From NCBI RefSeq assembly GCF_002356555.2, contig NZ_AP017372.2, positions 2,710,501 through 2,774,500 of the forward strand: 64,000 bases of DNA, in the 5' to 3' direction. Below, one piece after another: positions 46,863 to 55,700 of the stretch. A program made the translations under genes and the position numbers. The DNA comes from Halorhodospira halochloris (GTDB lineage: Bacteria > Pseudomonadota > Gammaproteobacteria > Nitrococcales > Halorhodospiraceae). The notes under the pieces are model-generated. The model saw nothing but the letters and a program-made list of their open reading frames with translations, had not been told where the DNA came from and did no database searches. Position 1 is the stretch's first letter, and each line of letters opens with the position of its first letter.

Positions 46863-47429
46863 TCAGAAGACATAGCGCAAACCAACAGTCGTTGAAATAA
46901 CCTCTGGAACCTCGTCGTCTTCTTCGCTGTATATCATGTACTCAGCGGATACCCACAAATCCCTCAAAAGGTTCAACCCCACCGCAGCGCCGTAAGACGG
47001 ACCAAAACTGGGATCAGTTACTAGACCCTCTGCACTGACCTGTACCGCAGCGACTCCAGCCAGCAATTCCGCTGACAGAGCGCGTCCGGATAGACGTGCC
47101 CGGTAGTGGATTGCGCTGAGTGTATCGATTTCGGTTTCACTGTCTTCATCAAGCTGGTAACCGATACGTCCTTCCAGTGCGTGGATGCCATCAGCACCGC
47201 CAAAATGCCCGCCCCCGCGAACTATAAGCACATCGCCGCTGTCGTCTTTCTCTCCATCTCCCTCACCAAGGCTAATATCTGTCTGTCCATAGTTTAAGTA
47301 AATATATGGGACAATCCCGCCCCTGTCATCGTTGTTTGCATAGGCCGCCGTAAAGCCCACAAAAAAAGCCCCAAGCAAAACCGACTTAGATACCAGCCTT
47401 GATGCCTCAACGCTCATCAGTGATTTCAT
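46863..47429 (-). CDS. Outer-membrane beta-barrel protein, YfaZ/OmpW-like size
   Basis: About 188 residues from the ATG at 47429 (a TTG at 47444 is less likely). A signal peptide ends at AYA/NND. The mature part has alternating strands with short acidic turns (YIYLNYGQTDISLGEGDGEKD, then HALEGRIGYQLDEDSETEIDTL) and a C-terminal phenylalanine (TTVGLRYVF), the sorting signal for the Bam machine. About eight strands are predicted. Close to the YfaZ layout, but no specific family is certain. Confidence 0.65.
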   Translation of the reverse strand: MKSLMSVEASRLVSKSVLLGAFFVGFTAAYANNDDRGGIVPYIYLNYGQTDISLGEGDGEKDDSGDVLIVRGGGHFGGADGIHALEGRIGYQLDEDSETEIDTLSAIHYRARLSGRALSAELLAGVAAVQVSAEGLVTDPSFGPSYGAAVGLNLLRDLWVSAEYMIYSEEDDEVPEVISTTVGLRYVF

Positions 47430-47479
47430 GATATGTAATCTCAACTTTCAGACCTTCAAACGCCAGTACTTCTTAATCA

Positions 47480-48148
47480 TCAGAAATACCGAACTACTCC
47501 AATACCGGAAGATTGAAGCTCCTGATCAAATGCATTTGCATTGTCCCCCCCCCAAGGATCATCAACCTCAAAGGCTTGAGTCTCGCTAAACATTGTTATT
47601 CCGGTGCTATCAGTAAGCGCCACCTGGGCACCAATCGAAAAACGGTAGCCGAAACCACCTCCTGTCTCATCATCTTCGGATCTAAATGATGCTGGTTCCC
47701 TTTCGGCACTCGCACTGCCATATATAAGCCCTAAGGTTCCAAATAAATCAAGGCCAGGGAGTATCTCGAAGGTAGCACGAGCACTACCGCCAAAGATTAA
47801 AAAATCTAACTCAAGATCTTCCGCATTAAATCCGGGAACGTAGGTCAAGTGCCCCTCGAAGCCTAACGTCCCAAGAAGCCCTATGTTAGTCCTACCTGGA
47901 TAACCTACTAGAGCGGAAATGCCTGTCTCTGTCTGCCCATGGAACTCCCTTTCAGGTGGATCACTAGCCAACCGTTCAATACCCCCGGCTTCCTCATAGG
48001 TGGTTTCTAAGTAGCTCAGCCCCCAATATGAAGATGTCGTTCCGAATACAGCCTTAGCTACGCCTGTTGATAACAAAAAGGGAAGCAACGCCAAAGCTGA
48101 AAACAACCTGATAAACAGGCGCGCATGCCGCAAACTTCTTGTATCCAT
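47480..48148 (-). CDS. Outer-membrane beta-barrel protein, first gene of the island
   Basis: 222 residues with a signal peptide (cleaved near VAKA/VFG) and an eight-stranded OmpA/OmpW-like barrel pattern (SYWGLSYLETTYEE, SALVGYPGRTNIGLLGTLGFEGHL, DLFGTLGLIYGSASAE), ending in Tyr-Phe. It begins the minus-strand gene set; the ~560 bp upstream must hold the main promoter. Like its neighbour it may be a lid, receptor or structural barrel. Confidence 0.65.
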   Translation of the reverse strand: MDTRSLRHARLFIRLFSALALLPFLLSTGVAKAVFGTTSSYWGLSYLETTYEEAGGIERLASDPPEREFHGQTETGISALVGYPGRTNIGLLGTLGFEGHLTYVPGFNAEDLELDFLIFGGSARATFEILPGLDLFGTLGLIYGSASAEREPASFRSEDDETGGGFGYRFSIGAQVALTDSTGITMFSETQAFEVDDPWGGDNANAFDQELQSSGIGVVRYF

Positions 48149-48712
48149 ATAACTCGCCCACCCGTTGACTCGTTACAATAGTAGTTACGTAATGCACTGT
48201 ACGATCAGAATTTTCAAACAGCTAATCTAGTACAGAAGGGGGTGTCAAGGTGAGTTCTTGTGATCACCCGTAACCGCTCAATAAGACGCCCTGTATACAA
48301 ACAGAGGCCACTAAATGGATGCACCTAGCATCTTCCCAAGTTGTCAACAATTAAAGCCATGGCTGCTACCTAGCCCCCCTGCTTATGTCAGCACTTTTCA
48401 CTGATAAGCGGCGCTGAGTAACTCGGAAAACTTTATTCACAACTCCCAACATCAGCAAATTAGTCAAATAAAGACGGGGCCTTTCTAGATGCTTTGCGGA
48501 GGAACACCGCACACCCGAGGCTACGGCACCTCTAGAATATCCACAATATCAAAGTGAGAATTGAAACCGTCAAGCAGAGAAGAACCACACGCGCGCGGCG
48601 TTTTTGCACATGCCATCTGAGTTAACCTCTTGGGAGCTTTACACAATTCGGCTAATCGCTATGGCCAAAGATGCAATGATGGTTAGCGGCTGAAAGGTGT
48701 TATTGAAGGACG
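48149..48712. other. Non-coding region upstream of the envelope island
   Basis: About 560 bp between the first island gene and palindrome copy 5, A+T-rich and without a supportable gene. It is the most probable site of the island's promoter(s). A minus-strand TTGACA-like element (near 48246-48251) is present, but no matching -10 box at 16-18 bp is clear. No sigma-54-type site was seen. The length leaves room for a small RNA or an upstream control region. Confidence 0.4.
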
Positions 48713-48859
48713 CTTCCAAAACTCCCCCGAATCCCCCAGAGCCACTTGCGCCCCAATGTGGAGATCTTTGCGTCATCAAGCCTTCTGAGATAGATTAACG
48801 GCGTATCGGCGTCCTCCACTCCGGGGCAGCAAAACGGCTAAGTGCGTAGTTTTAGAGGT
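48713..48859. repeat. Palindromic repeat copy 5 (inverted orientation, degenerate)
   Basis: The most decayed full-length copy. The left half (CTTCCAAAACTCCCCC...AATGTGGAG) and right half (CGTCCTCCACTCCGGGGCAG...GTTTTAGAGG) keep only partial pairing, and the core is diverged. Its right end overlaps the cysH stop codon, and it is in direct orientation to copy 4. Confidence 0.78.
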
Positions 48860-48877
48860 TCCGAGTAGTATGCAGCC
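48807..48877. repeat. Right direct repeat bordering the envelope island
   Basis: About 71 bp aligning with 34443-34511 in the same orientation, beginning in palindrome copy 5 and continuing through the last codons of cysH (GAGTAG then GCAGCC). Together the two define a ~14.3-kb interval holding all the island genes. Confidence 0.7.
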
Positions 48878-49640
48878 CACACTCTTTATGCTCCGGCGCC
48901 TCCCACCACCATCTTCCGGCCCGGGCATCCTCACCGGCAGCTACCGCCCTGGTGCAAGGGGCACAACCGATGCTGCGATAACCCTTATCGTAAAGGGCGT
49001 TGTAGGGAATGGCGTTATCATGGATATACTGCCAGATATCCTCCTCTTGCCAAGCAGCCAGCGGGTTGAACTTCATCAGCTGATTAGCTTCATCGAACTC
49101 CTCAACCGGCAAGTGCTCGCGGGTAACAGCCTGCTCGCGCCGCATGCCAGTCAGCCAAGCACGCTGCCCGGCCAGAGCCCGGCGTAACGGGGCGACCTTG
49201 CGAGCCGCGCAGCAGGCCTGCCGCGCCGCAATGCTGGCATAAAAACCATTTATCCCGTAATGCTCCGTGTACTGCTCCACGTCCCCCGTCTGCGGATAGA
49301 AGGTCGCTATGATGGCGCCGTAGCGCTCCCGCACCAGCTGATGGAGTGCATAAGTCTCGCTATTCAGGCGCCCGGTGTCGATCGTGAATACAGTGATCCG
49401 TGGAGTATTTCGGTAAATAAGATCGAGCAGCACCATATCCTCGGCACTCAGGCTAGAAGCCATGGATGCGGGCAGATACTCCGCCTCGATCCGTTGCAAG
49501 GTAGCCACTGTGCTCTCGATTAACTGTTGCAGATTATTCCTATCTGGTCGCCTGTCGGGCCGTCCATCGGGCTGTTTGTTAGCCCTATTAGTAGTGACTT
49601 GTGGATCGCGGCTTAGCGTGTAGACAGCGTTAGCTGACAT
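48852..49640 (-). CDS. cysH: Assimilatory APS/PAPS reductase CysH (4Fe-4S, APS-reductase type)
   Basis: About 262 residues. The two cysteine pairs expected of Fe-S-containing APS reductases are present: RQACCAARKVAPL and GCAPCTRAV. The catalytic tail KECGLH is intact, and the WLTGMRREQAVTR and TIDTGRL segments are normal. Reduces APS (probably preferred over PAPS) to sulfite using thioredoxin. The ATG at 49640 directly follows a GGAGGAGAGGAGA stretch. The final four residues and stop codon come from the edge of the palindromic repeat. It lies 36 bp after cysB. Confidence 0.93.
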   Translation of the reverse strand: MSANAVYTLSRDPQVTTNRANKQPDGRPDRRPDRNNLQQLIESTVATLQRIEAEYLPASMASSLSAEDMVLLDLIYRNTPRITVFTIDTGRLNSETYALHQLVRERYGAIIATFYPQTGDVEQYTEHYGINGFYASIAARQACCAARKVAPLRRALAGQRAWLTGMRREQAVTREHLPVEEFDEANQLMKFNPLAAWQEEDIWQYIHDNAIPYNALYDKGYRSIGCAPCTRAVAAGEDARAGRWWWEAPEHKECGLHTTRNL

Positions 49641-49676
49641 TCTCCTCTCCTCCATAAAATGTTTCGTTTCGCGCTT

Positions 49677-50648
49677 CTAAAGCCGGGCCTCCAGCGCGTT
49701 ATGTAGGCTTTCGCTCTCTTGCGATGTGCGTGCGTTGATCGCCTGATCGACCACCTCAGGGGTTAAGTGCGGGGCAAACAGCTGGATAAATTCATAGATA
49801 AAGCTGCGCAGGTGGCTGCCACGCCGAAAGCCGAGATTGGTAGTGCTCGGGGCGAAGAGGTGGCTGGCATCCAAAGCGACCAGACCGTGATCCTGATCAG
49901 GGTCAAAAGACATCCGAGCTATTATGCCGACCCCCAGGCCGAGGCTGACGTAGGTCTTGATGACTTCAGCATCGGTGGCTGTAAATACCACCTGCGGCGC
50001 TAGCCCTGCGGCCTGGAAGGCTTCATCGAGCCGCGACCGCCCGGTAAAACCGAATAGGTAGGTCACCAGCGGATAGGCGTTAAGATCCTCCAGGGTCAAG
50101 GTCTCCTGGTGGGCCAAGGGGTGGTCGTGAGGCACCACCACACTGCGATTCCAGCGATAGCAAGGCATCATCACCAGGTCCTCGAAGTGCTCAATGCCCT
50201 CAGTGGCGATAGCCAGATCGACTTGGCCCCGGGCGGCCAGCTCGGCTATCTGCAGCGGGGTCCCTTGGTGCATCTGCAAGGTCACCTCGGGGTAACGCTG
50301 GCGAAACTTGCGGATGACCGCCGGCAAGGCGTGTTTGGCCTGGGTCTGGGTAGTGGCAATAGATAAGTGACCGCGCTCCTCGGCGGCGTAATCGGCGGCG
50401 ATCGCCCGGATATTGCGCTCCTCTTCCAGCAGCCTGATGATCGCCTCGAGCACCTTCTCACCGGCCGGGGTCAATTTGGCTAACGACTTGCCGCTGCGAA
50501 TGAATAACTCCACCCCCAACTCGTCTTCGAGCATGCGGATCTGCTTGCTGATACCCGACTGTGAGGTGTACAGCGCCTCAGACGCCGCGGAGATATTCAG
50601 GTTGTGGCGAACGATTTCGTGGATATAACGTAGCTGTTTGAGTCGCAT
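49677..50648 (-). CDS. cysB: LysR-family transcriptional regulator CysB
   Basis: A 323-residue LysR regulator. The N-terminal helix-turn-helix MRLKQLRYIHEIVRHNLNISAASEALYTSQSGISKQIRMLEDELG closely follows CysB/Cbl, and the effector domain has the CysB-type ATTQTQAKHALPAVI and TEGIEHFEDLVMMPCYRW segments that bind N-acetylserine or sulfate. It sits between cysI and cysH on the same strand and presumably activates them. Its start lies inside the 3' end of cysI (52-bp overlap). Confidence 0.94.
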   Translation of the reverse strand: MRLKQLRYIHEIVRHNLNISAASEALYTSQSGISKQIRMLEDELGVELFIRSGKSLAKLTPAGEKVLEAIIRLLEEERNIRAIAADYAAEERGHLSIATTQTQAKHALPAVIRKFRQRYPEVTLQMHQGTPLQIAELAARGQVDLAIATEGIEHFEDLVMMPCYRWNRSVVVPHDHPLAHQETLTLEDLNAYPLVTYLFGFTGRSRLDEAFQAAGLAPQVVFTATDAEVIKTYVSLGLGVGIIARMSFDPDQDHGLVALDASHLFAPSTTNLGFRRGSHLRSFIYEFIQLFAPHLTPEVVDQAINARTSQESESLHNALEARL

Positions 50649-52342
50649 AATATTTCCCTTTTTGGCTGGGCATGCAGGGCGCTGCGAAACGGTTTGACGC
50701 CGACCCGGGCCACTACAGCGGAGAAGCTCTCCGACGGCCGCAGCCGCAGCTCTTGGTAGCGCTCAGCCAGTGCCTCTACCACGTCCGGCACCTGCTCCTG
50801 GGGTACCGCTGGACCCAGCAGCTGGCCGAGGCGCAGATCGCCCCGCGGCGACCCGCCAATCACGAACTGGAACCAATCATGGCCATTCTTGCTAACACCG
50901 CGGAGCCCGATCTCGCTTATCGCGTGGTGACTGCAGCCGTTCATGCAGCCAGAAATAGCCAGCTGCGTATCGCCAAGCTCTTTGGCCGCTGGCGAGGTAC
51001 TGAGTCGCTCATGGATAAGCTCGGTGACTGCGCCGGTCGCGGTATTGGCCAGTTCGCATGCACCCTTACCGGGGCATGCCAATGGGCAAGAGGGGGAGCC
51101 GGCGATTGGCTCTGCTAGCCCCGCATTGCGCAACTCCTGCCATAAGCCGTAAAGCCTGTTCAGAGGCACATGGGGAATGAGGATGTTTTGCTGCTGCGTG
51201 CAGCGCAGCTCCCCACCATTCACCCATTGCGCTAAGCTGGCGAGCTGCTCCAACTCGGCGCTTGTTATATTACCCGCAGCCTGCCCGCGCCCGCGCAAGC
51301 AGACAGTGACCGCGCGGCGCTCTTCCCGGCTTTGGGGCTGACTATTCCACAGCAGCCAGCGGCCGAATTCGGCATCTGCCCGCGCCCAGACATCGAGCAA
51401 ATCCGCAGTCAGTACCTCATACTCACCGGATCGGGGATTTAATCCGGGGAGGCTGGCAACGGCTGCTGCATAGCTTGAGGCATCAATGCTTAGCTCAGCC
51501 AGCGCCTGCTCGTCGGCGGCTATTGCTTCAAGTTCCGCCGCAACTGCACTGCGGATATTAGCGATGCCTCGCTCTTCGACAAAGCTCTTAAGCCGAGCGC
51601 GCTGTTTGTCGTGGCGCTGACCATCGCGGTCATAGACGCGCAGAATGGCCTCTAGGTAAAGCAGCAACTCGGAGCCTGGAATATCGGCGTAGAGGAGCTT
51701 CGCTAAGGCGGGCCGGCGCCCCAAACCGCCCCCTATCCAGATCTCAAAACGGGACTGCTCAGCACTACCTCCGGTAATCCGTAAACCGATATCGTGCGCG
51801 CGCAAGGCGCTGCGGTCATCAGCCCGGGTGCTTATCGCTATCTTGAGCTTGCGCGGCAGGTTGGCAAAACCCTGATGGAGGGTAGCCCAGTGGCGCAATA
51901 GTTCGCTCCACGGACGAGGATCAGTGACTTCCTCAGCCGCCAGCCCGGCTAGGGGGTCGATAGTTACTGCCCGAATGCACGGCCCGCTGGTTTGCATGGT
52001 GTAAAGGCCGCTTGCAGCAAGTTCCCCTATTAGCTGCGGAACTTGCTCTAGCCGGGCTTGGTAGAGCTGAATGTTTTGCCGGGTAGTGAAATGGCCTCTG
52101 CCATCGGCAAAGCGCCGTTGCAGGTCTGCTAGATGGCGAAGCTGGGAGGCGGACATCACCCCGTCGGGGATGGCGATGCGTAGCATCGACTCGCCATTTT
52201 GGAAGAAGAGTCCGTTGCGCAGCCGCAGTGGCGTAAACTCCGTTTGATCCAGTTCGCCGGAGAGGTAATCACTGATCGCTTGTTGAAAGTGAGCAACGTT
52301 TTCGCTGATTAGGCTTCTTTTGGAGGCGTTCAGCACAGACAT
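50597..52342 (-). CDS. cysI: Assimilatory nitrite/sulfite reductase hemoprotein (CysI-like)
   Basis: About 581 residues, two repeats of the ferredoxin-like/sulfite-reductase fold. The siroheme-[4Fe-4S] ligands appear as ACPGKGAC (C-x5-C) and SGCMNGCSHH (C-x3-C). Position next to cysB and cysH supports sulfite reduction rather than nitrite. No cysJ flavoprotein gene is next to it, so electrons probably come from ferredoxin or an unlinked partner. The ATG at 52342 (SVLNASKRSLIS) is preferred to an 11-residue upstream extension. The last ~17 residues overlap cysB. Confidence 0.9.
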   Translation of the reverse strand: MSVLNASKRSLISENVAHFQQAISDYLSGELDQTEFTPLRLRNGLFFQNGESMLRIAIPDGVMSASQLRHLADLQRRFADGRGHFTTRQNIQLYQARLEQVPQLIGELAASGLYTMQTSGPCIRAVTIDPLAGLAAEEVTDPRPWSELLRHWATLHQGFANLPRKLKIAISTRADDRSALRAHDIGLRITGGSAEQSRFEIWIGGGLGRRPALAKLLYADIPGSELLLYLEAILRVYDRDGQRHDKQRARLKSFVEERGIANIRSAVAAELEAIAADEQALAELSIDASSYAAAVASLPGLNPRSGEYEVLTADLLDVWARADAEFGRWLLWNSQPQSREERRAVTVCLRGRGQAAGNITSAELEQLASLAQWVNGGELRCTQQQNILIPHVPLNRLYGLWQELRNAGLAEPIAGSPSCPLACPGKGACELANTATGAVTELIHERLSTSPAAKELGDTQLAISGCMNGCSHHAISEIGLRGVSKNGHDWFQFVIGGSPRGDLRLGQLLGPAVPQEQVPDVVEALAERYQELRLRPSESFSAVVARVGVKPFRSALHAQPKREILCDSNSYVISTKSFATT

Positions 52343-52461
52343 GGCGGTACCCGCTTTACTGTTGACTAAGGTCAATATAGCGGCTTATGTTTGCGCCGTG
52401 AAATAATAAATGGACATGTGCTTATGCCGATATAGAATAACGGCGGTTAAAAAGAGGCTCA
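52343..52461 (-). promoter_or_regulatory. Presumed promoter region of cysI-cysB-cysH
   Basis: About 120 bp between palindrome copy 6 and cysI, A+T-rich. On the minus strand a TATATT hexamer lies near 52375-52380 with a weak TTCACG-like element about 18 bp upstream, as expected for a CysB-activated promoter with a poor -35 box. I cannot point to a defined CysB site. Confidence 0.35.
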
Positions 52462-52593
52462 AAAACTCCCCCAGAGCCACTTGGCTGCCCCGCTGTGGAG
52501 GACGCCGTGAATCCATCCCTGGAGGCTTCATGGCGCCATCCATGGCGCCAAGACCTCCACAGCGGGGCAGCCAAGTGGCTCTGGGGGAGTTTT
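52462..52593. repeat. Palindromic repeat copy 6 (perfect 40-nt arms)
   Basis: Left arm 52462-52501 and right arm 52554-52593 are exact reverse complements over 40 nt. The 52-nt core 52502-52553 differs by one base from that of copy 3. Perfect arms suggest a recently formed or actively maintained copy. It separates the cysI promoter region from the 3' end of the electron-conduit operon. Confidence 0.95.
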
Positions 52594-52650
52594 AGGGGCG
52601 CCCAAGCAGCCTGCCGAATCTCAGACAGGTAGCTTGATTTACATAAGCAA

Positions 52651-52676
52651 CAACAAAAGGCCCGCAAGCGCGGGCC
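52651..52676 (-). terminator. Rho-independent terminator of the mtr operon
   Basis: On the minus strand a 7-bp stem GGCCCGC/GCGGGCC (52659-52676) with a 4-nt loop is followed by TTTTGTTG. It lies about 55 bp after the mtrC stop and is correctly oriented for it. Confidence 0.8.
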
Positions 52677-52730
52677 CTAATTGATAGTCCTTTTTGTTGT
52701 TATAGCGCTTCCTATTGCTGCTCTTTTTGG

Positions 52731-55700
52731 TTACTCCTCCTCAATTTCGTTATTCAGATTGAAGTTTGAGTAGGCTTGACCGGGCGGAGCCACCCCAGGC
52801 GCTACCCCGCCTCGGTACCAGATATGCTCGCCGACAGTAACGCCATCAAATGGCGGTCCCCCGGCTCTGTTTATCACACCGTCATGGCAAGAAGTGCATA
52901 CCGAAGAGATCGGGCTCATTTTACGGTGAACGCTAAGATCGTCTATCTCTGCGTCACCGATCGTCCCATGATCTCCTCCCCAATCGCCGGTCAAGGCTGT
53001 AGAGCCGATAAGGTCGGCCGGTAAGTTTTCCAGCATATAAGTACCGCCGTCGAGGCCCTCCACATGGCAGCTTAAGCAATTACTCACGAAGCCGGGATAG
53101 TTGGTGTTGTCGCGGGTAGTTGCACGACCCTTAAAAGATTCCTCCCTATATCCACTTCCGTCGCGACCGGAGGCATGGACAGCGTGAATTAGGCGCTTGA
53201 AGTCCATGGCTTCCTCATACTTGCCATCTGTATATACGCTGGGATCCATATCCAATTCCACTACTTCTTCGCGCCCAGGAGGCGGTCCTTGTAACAAGTC
53301 CGTTCCAATCGCCGGACGATACGCCACATCCGTCATCTGTGGATTGTGGCAGGTTACGCATACTTGGGGATTATTCGTCCGGTTCTCACCGTGATAGGAA
53401 AGCTGCATGTGACAGCTGCGACAGCCCTGAACACCTCCGTGTCCAGCAGACTCATCTCCCAGTAAAGGATCTGAGTTAGCAACGCGATCGAAATCGACAA
53501 CTTGGCGCCTCCCATCATCATCGGCGAGTAGCTCGCCATTACCGGTAAAGGCAAAGTCTGCCGCGGCGCTGGGCAAACGGACTGTTGATTCATCATCGCT
53601 CTCAATCGTCCCTTCTACTACTACTGTCGCTGTGCTCGACTGCGGGGAGTTAAAGTCATCCCAGTCCGTGCGGGTAATCTCCGACCACGGCAGACTGACA
53701 GTATAATTACCTCCCTGGTTGCTACCCTCTATTAAATCGACCGTTTCCGTTGGCGCTGCGGGCTGTCGCGCATCACCGCTTGAATGGTTATAGTCCGGTG
53801 AACCGTCAGCCATCCACCCGAAAAAGATACTGACATCGCTCAGGTCTAGATCGTCATCGCCAAGTTCCCCAACTTCATCGTCGTGCACCAAGAGGTTGCC
53901 CGTATTTCGATCCCTAATGGCAACCTCGGCCTCAAAACCGTCCTCATCGACCTCAGCTCGGTTGATCTCGACTTCGAAACGGTCCGCAATGAGGCTTTGG
54001 CGGATTAGCATTAAGTGGGCTCTGTCAATGTCATTATTACCACCATCACCAAGATCACTGGAATCCCAGCCTGCTGGCGTATGACAACCCCCGGCGCAGC
54101 TCTCAGATGATTCATCGGTACCGGGGCCATGCGCTGTCAGCCACTCTTCTTTATCATCCAAATCCAGATAACCATCTCCGTAAATCCTATACGCCGGATC
54201 ACCATCATCATCCTTATGCCAATAGCGATCATCATGGCAGGAATGGCAGGCCTCTATACTCACCACATCGTGCCAATTATCACCTTGCGGGGTTCGTTCA
54301 GCTAAAAAGAGCCGCTCCAGGTCATCTGCCCCGTTGCCCGGCCCCAGCTCTGTCGCTAGATCGCTTAGAGCGCTGTAACTCTCCTCGCCCATGTGGCACT
54401 TGACGCAATTTGCTACGCCCTCTGAATCGCCAGAACTTGGGCCTTGCGGGAAATTGACGCTCGTCCAGTCCGTAGCCTCATCAGGTATAAATCCATCAAC
54501 GCCGGCACTAGGCAGATCTGACCCCCTGTGGATCCTGTGTGCTAACTGTTTAAGATCGAGGCTGCGGCCACTAGCTGCGTCCAGGTTCCCCGGGTTATGG
54601 CAGGTTACGCACATCTGCACCTCAGAGCGGTTACCTCCATGCGCCGAGATCTGATCATGACAGGAGTTACAGCTCGCTGTGTCGACTATCTCGCGGGCCG
54701 CGGGCGCGGTGTGATCTGTATCAGCCGGATCATATTGCTCGGCATCAACTCTGCCATCAGCCATAACATGACTGTAATTGCCCTCATCACCGGCTGGCAC
54801 GAAGTCGTACCAGACGTTATGGCCCGGATCACCATTAACCTGTAGAGCCAGACGATGGGTTTGTTCTTCCTTATAGGCAACAATCAACTCGTTATCGTCG
54901 CTTACAAAGACCCCTGCCGGAAGGGCCGTCCCATCCGGCCACCAGCAGACTGGTTTATCACCATTATTTCCATTTGGATCTATCTGGCTGTCATCGTAAT
55001 CAGCCTCACTACACTCTATATGATCGCTAAGATCTGGCACCTCAGAGCTGAAGCCCTTTATTTCATACTCTGCATCATCCGAGCCATCCAATGAAACATC
55101 AAAATCATGCTCACCCCACTCATTCAAGGTATTATCGTCATCATCTTCAATAACCTCATCATCAATTTCAATAACCACCTCGTTGCCATTGATACTGACA
55201 TGCTCCCCATCAGCAGGTTGTGGGCGTGGCGGATGGTCAATTAGTGGGTCTCCTAGGTCATCCCGTGGCGATGGGCCAACCTCGTTGAAATAGCTCTGCC
55301 AATCGTGGCCATATTGGTTTTCATCATCCTCTCTTACCCTTGGGGCTAGGCGCGCAAAGGTTGCAGAGACAGAGGCATCGCTGGGAAGTGCCTGATTTAA
55401 CTGCGCTGTAATAGTTATGCCGTCTTCACCATCAACATCTACGTCCACAGTATCGATAGCAAGCCCCTCGACCCCCAAATCAGCCGGTGAGTCGTTGCCC
55501 GCCAAACCGACGTTGTGCACCTCCGGGTCGCCTATGTCCTGCCATTCATGTTCGCCGTGGCAATCTATACACGTCTCTCCTAAGGGGTCGAGGTTCTGGA
55601 TACTGGCCCACTCATTTTGGTGGAAACTCGTCTCAGCATCTTCCGTCCAGGCAGCCTCATGTTCGTCATCCGCCTCATCGCAGCCGGCTAACGACAGCAT

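Noticed and set aside
34353-48877. Island considered as a prophage or transposon
   Set aside because: No integrase, transposase, portal, capsid or terminase gene is recognisable; the genes are envelope proteins.
2917-52593. Spaced repeats considered as a CRISPR array
   Set aside because: Copies are kilobases apart, palindromic, in both orientations, and no cas genes are present.
54391-55094. Plus-strand open frames inside mtrC
   Set aside because: They lie opposite a strongly supported multiheme cytochrome and show no ribosome sites or known domains.
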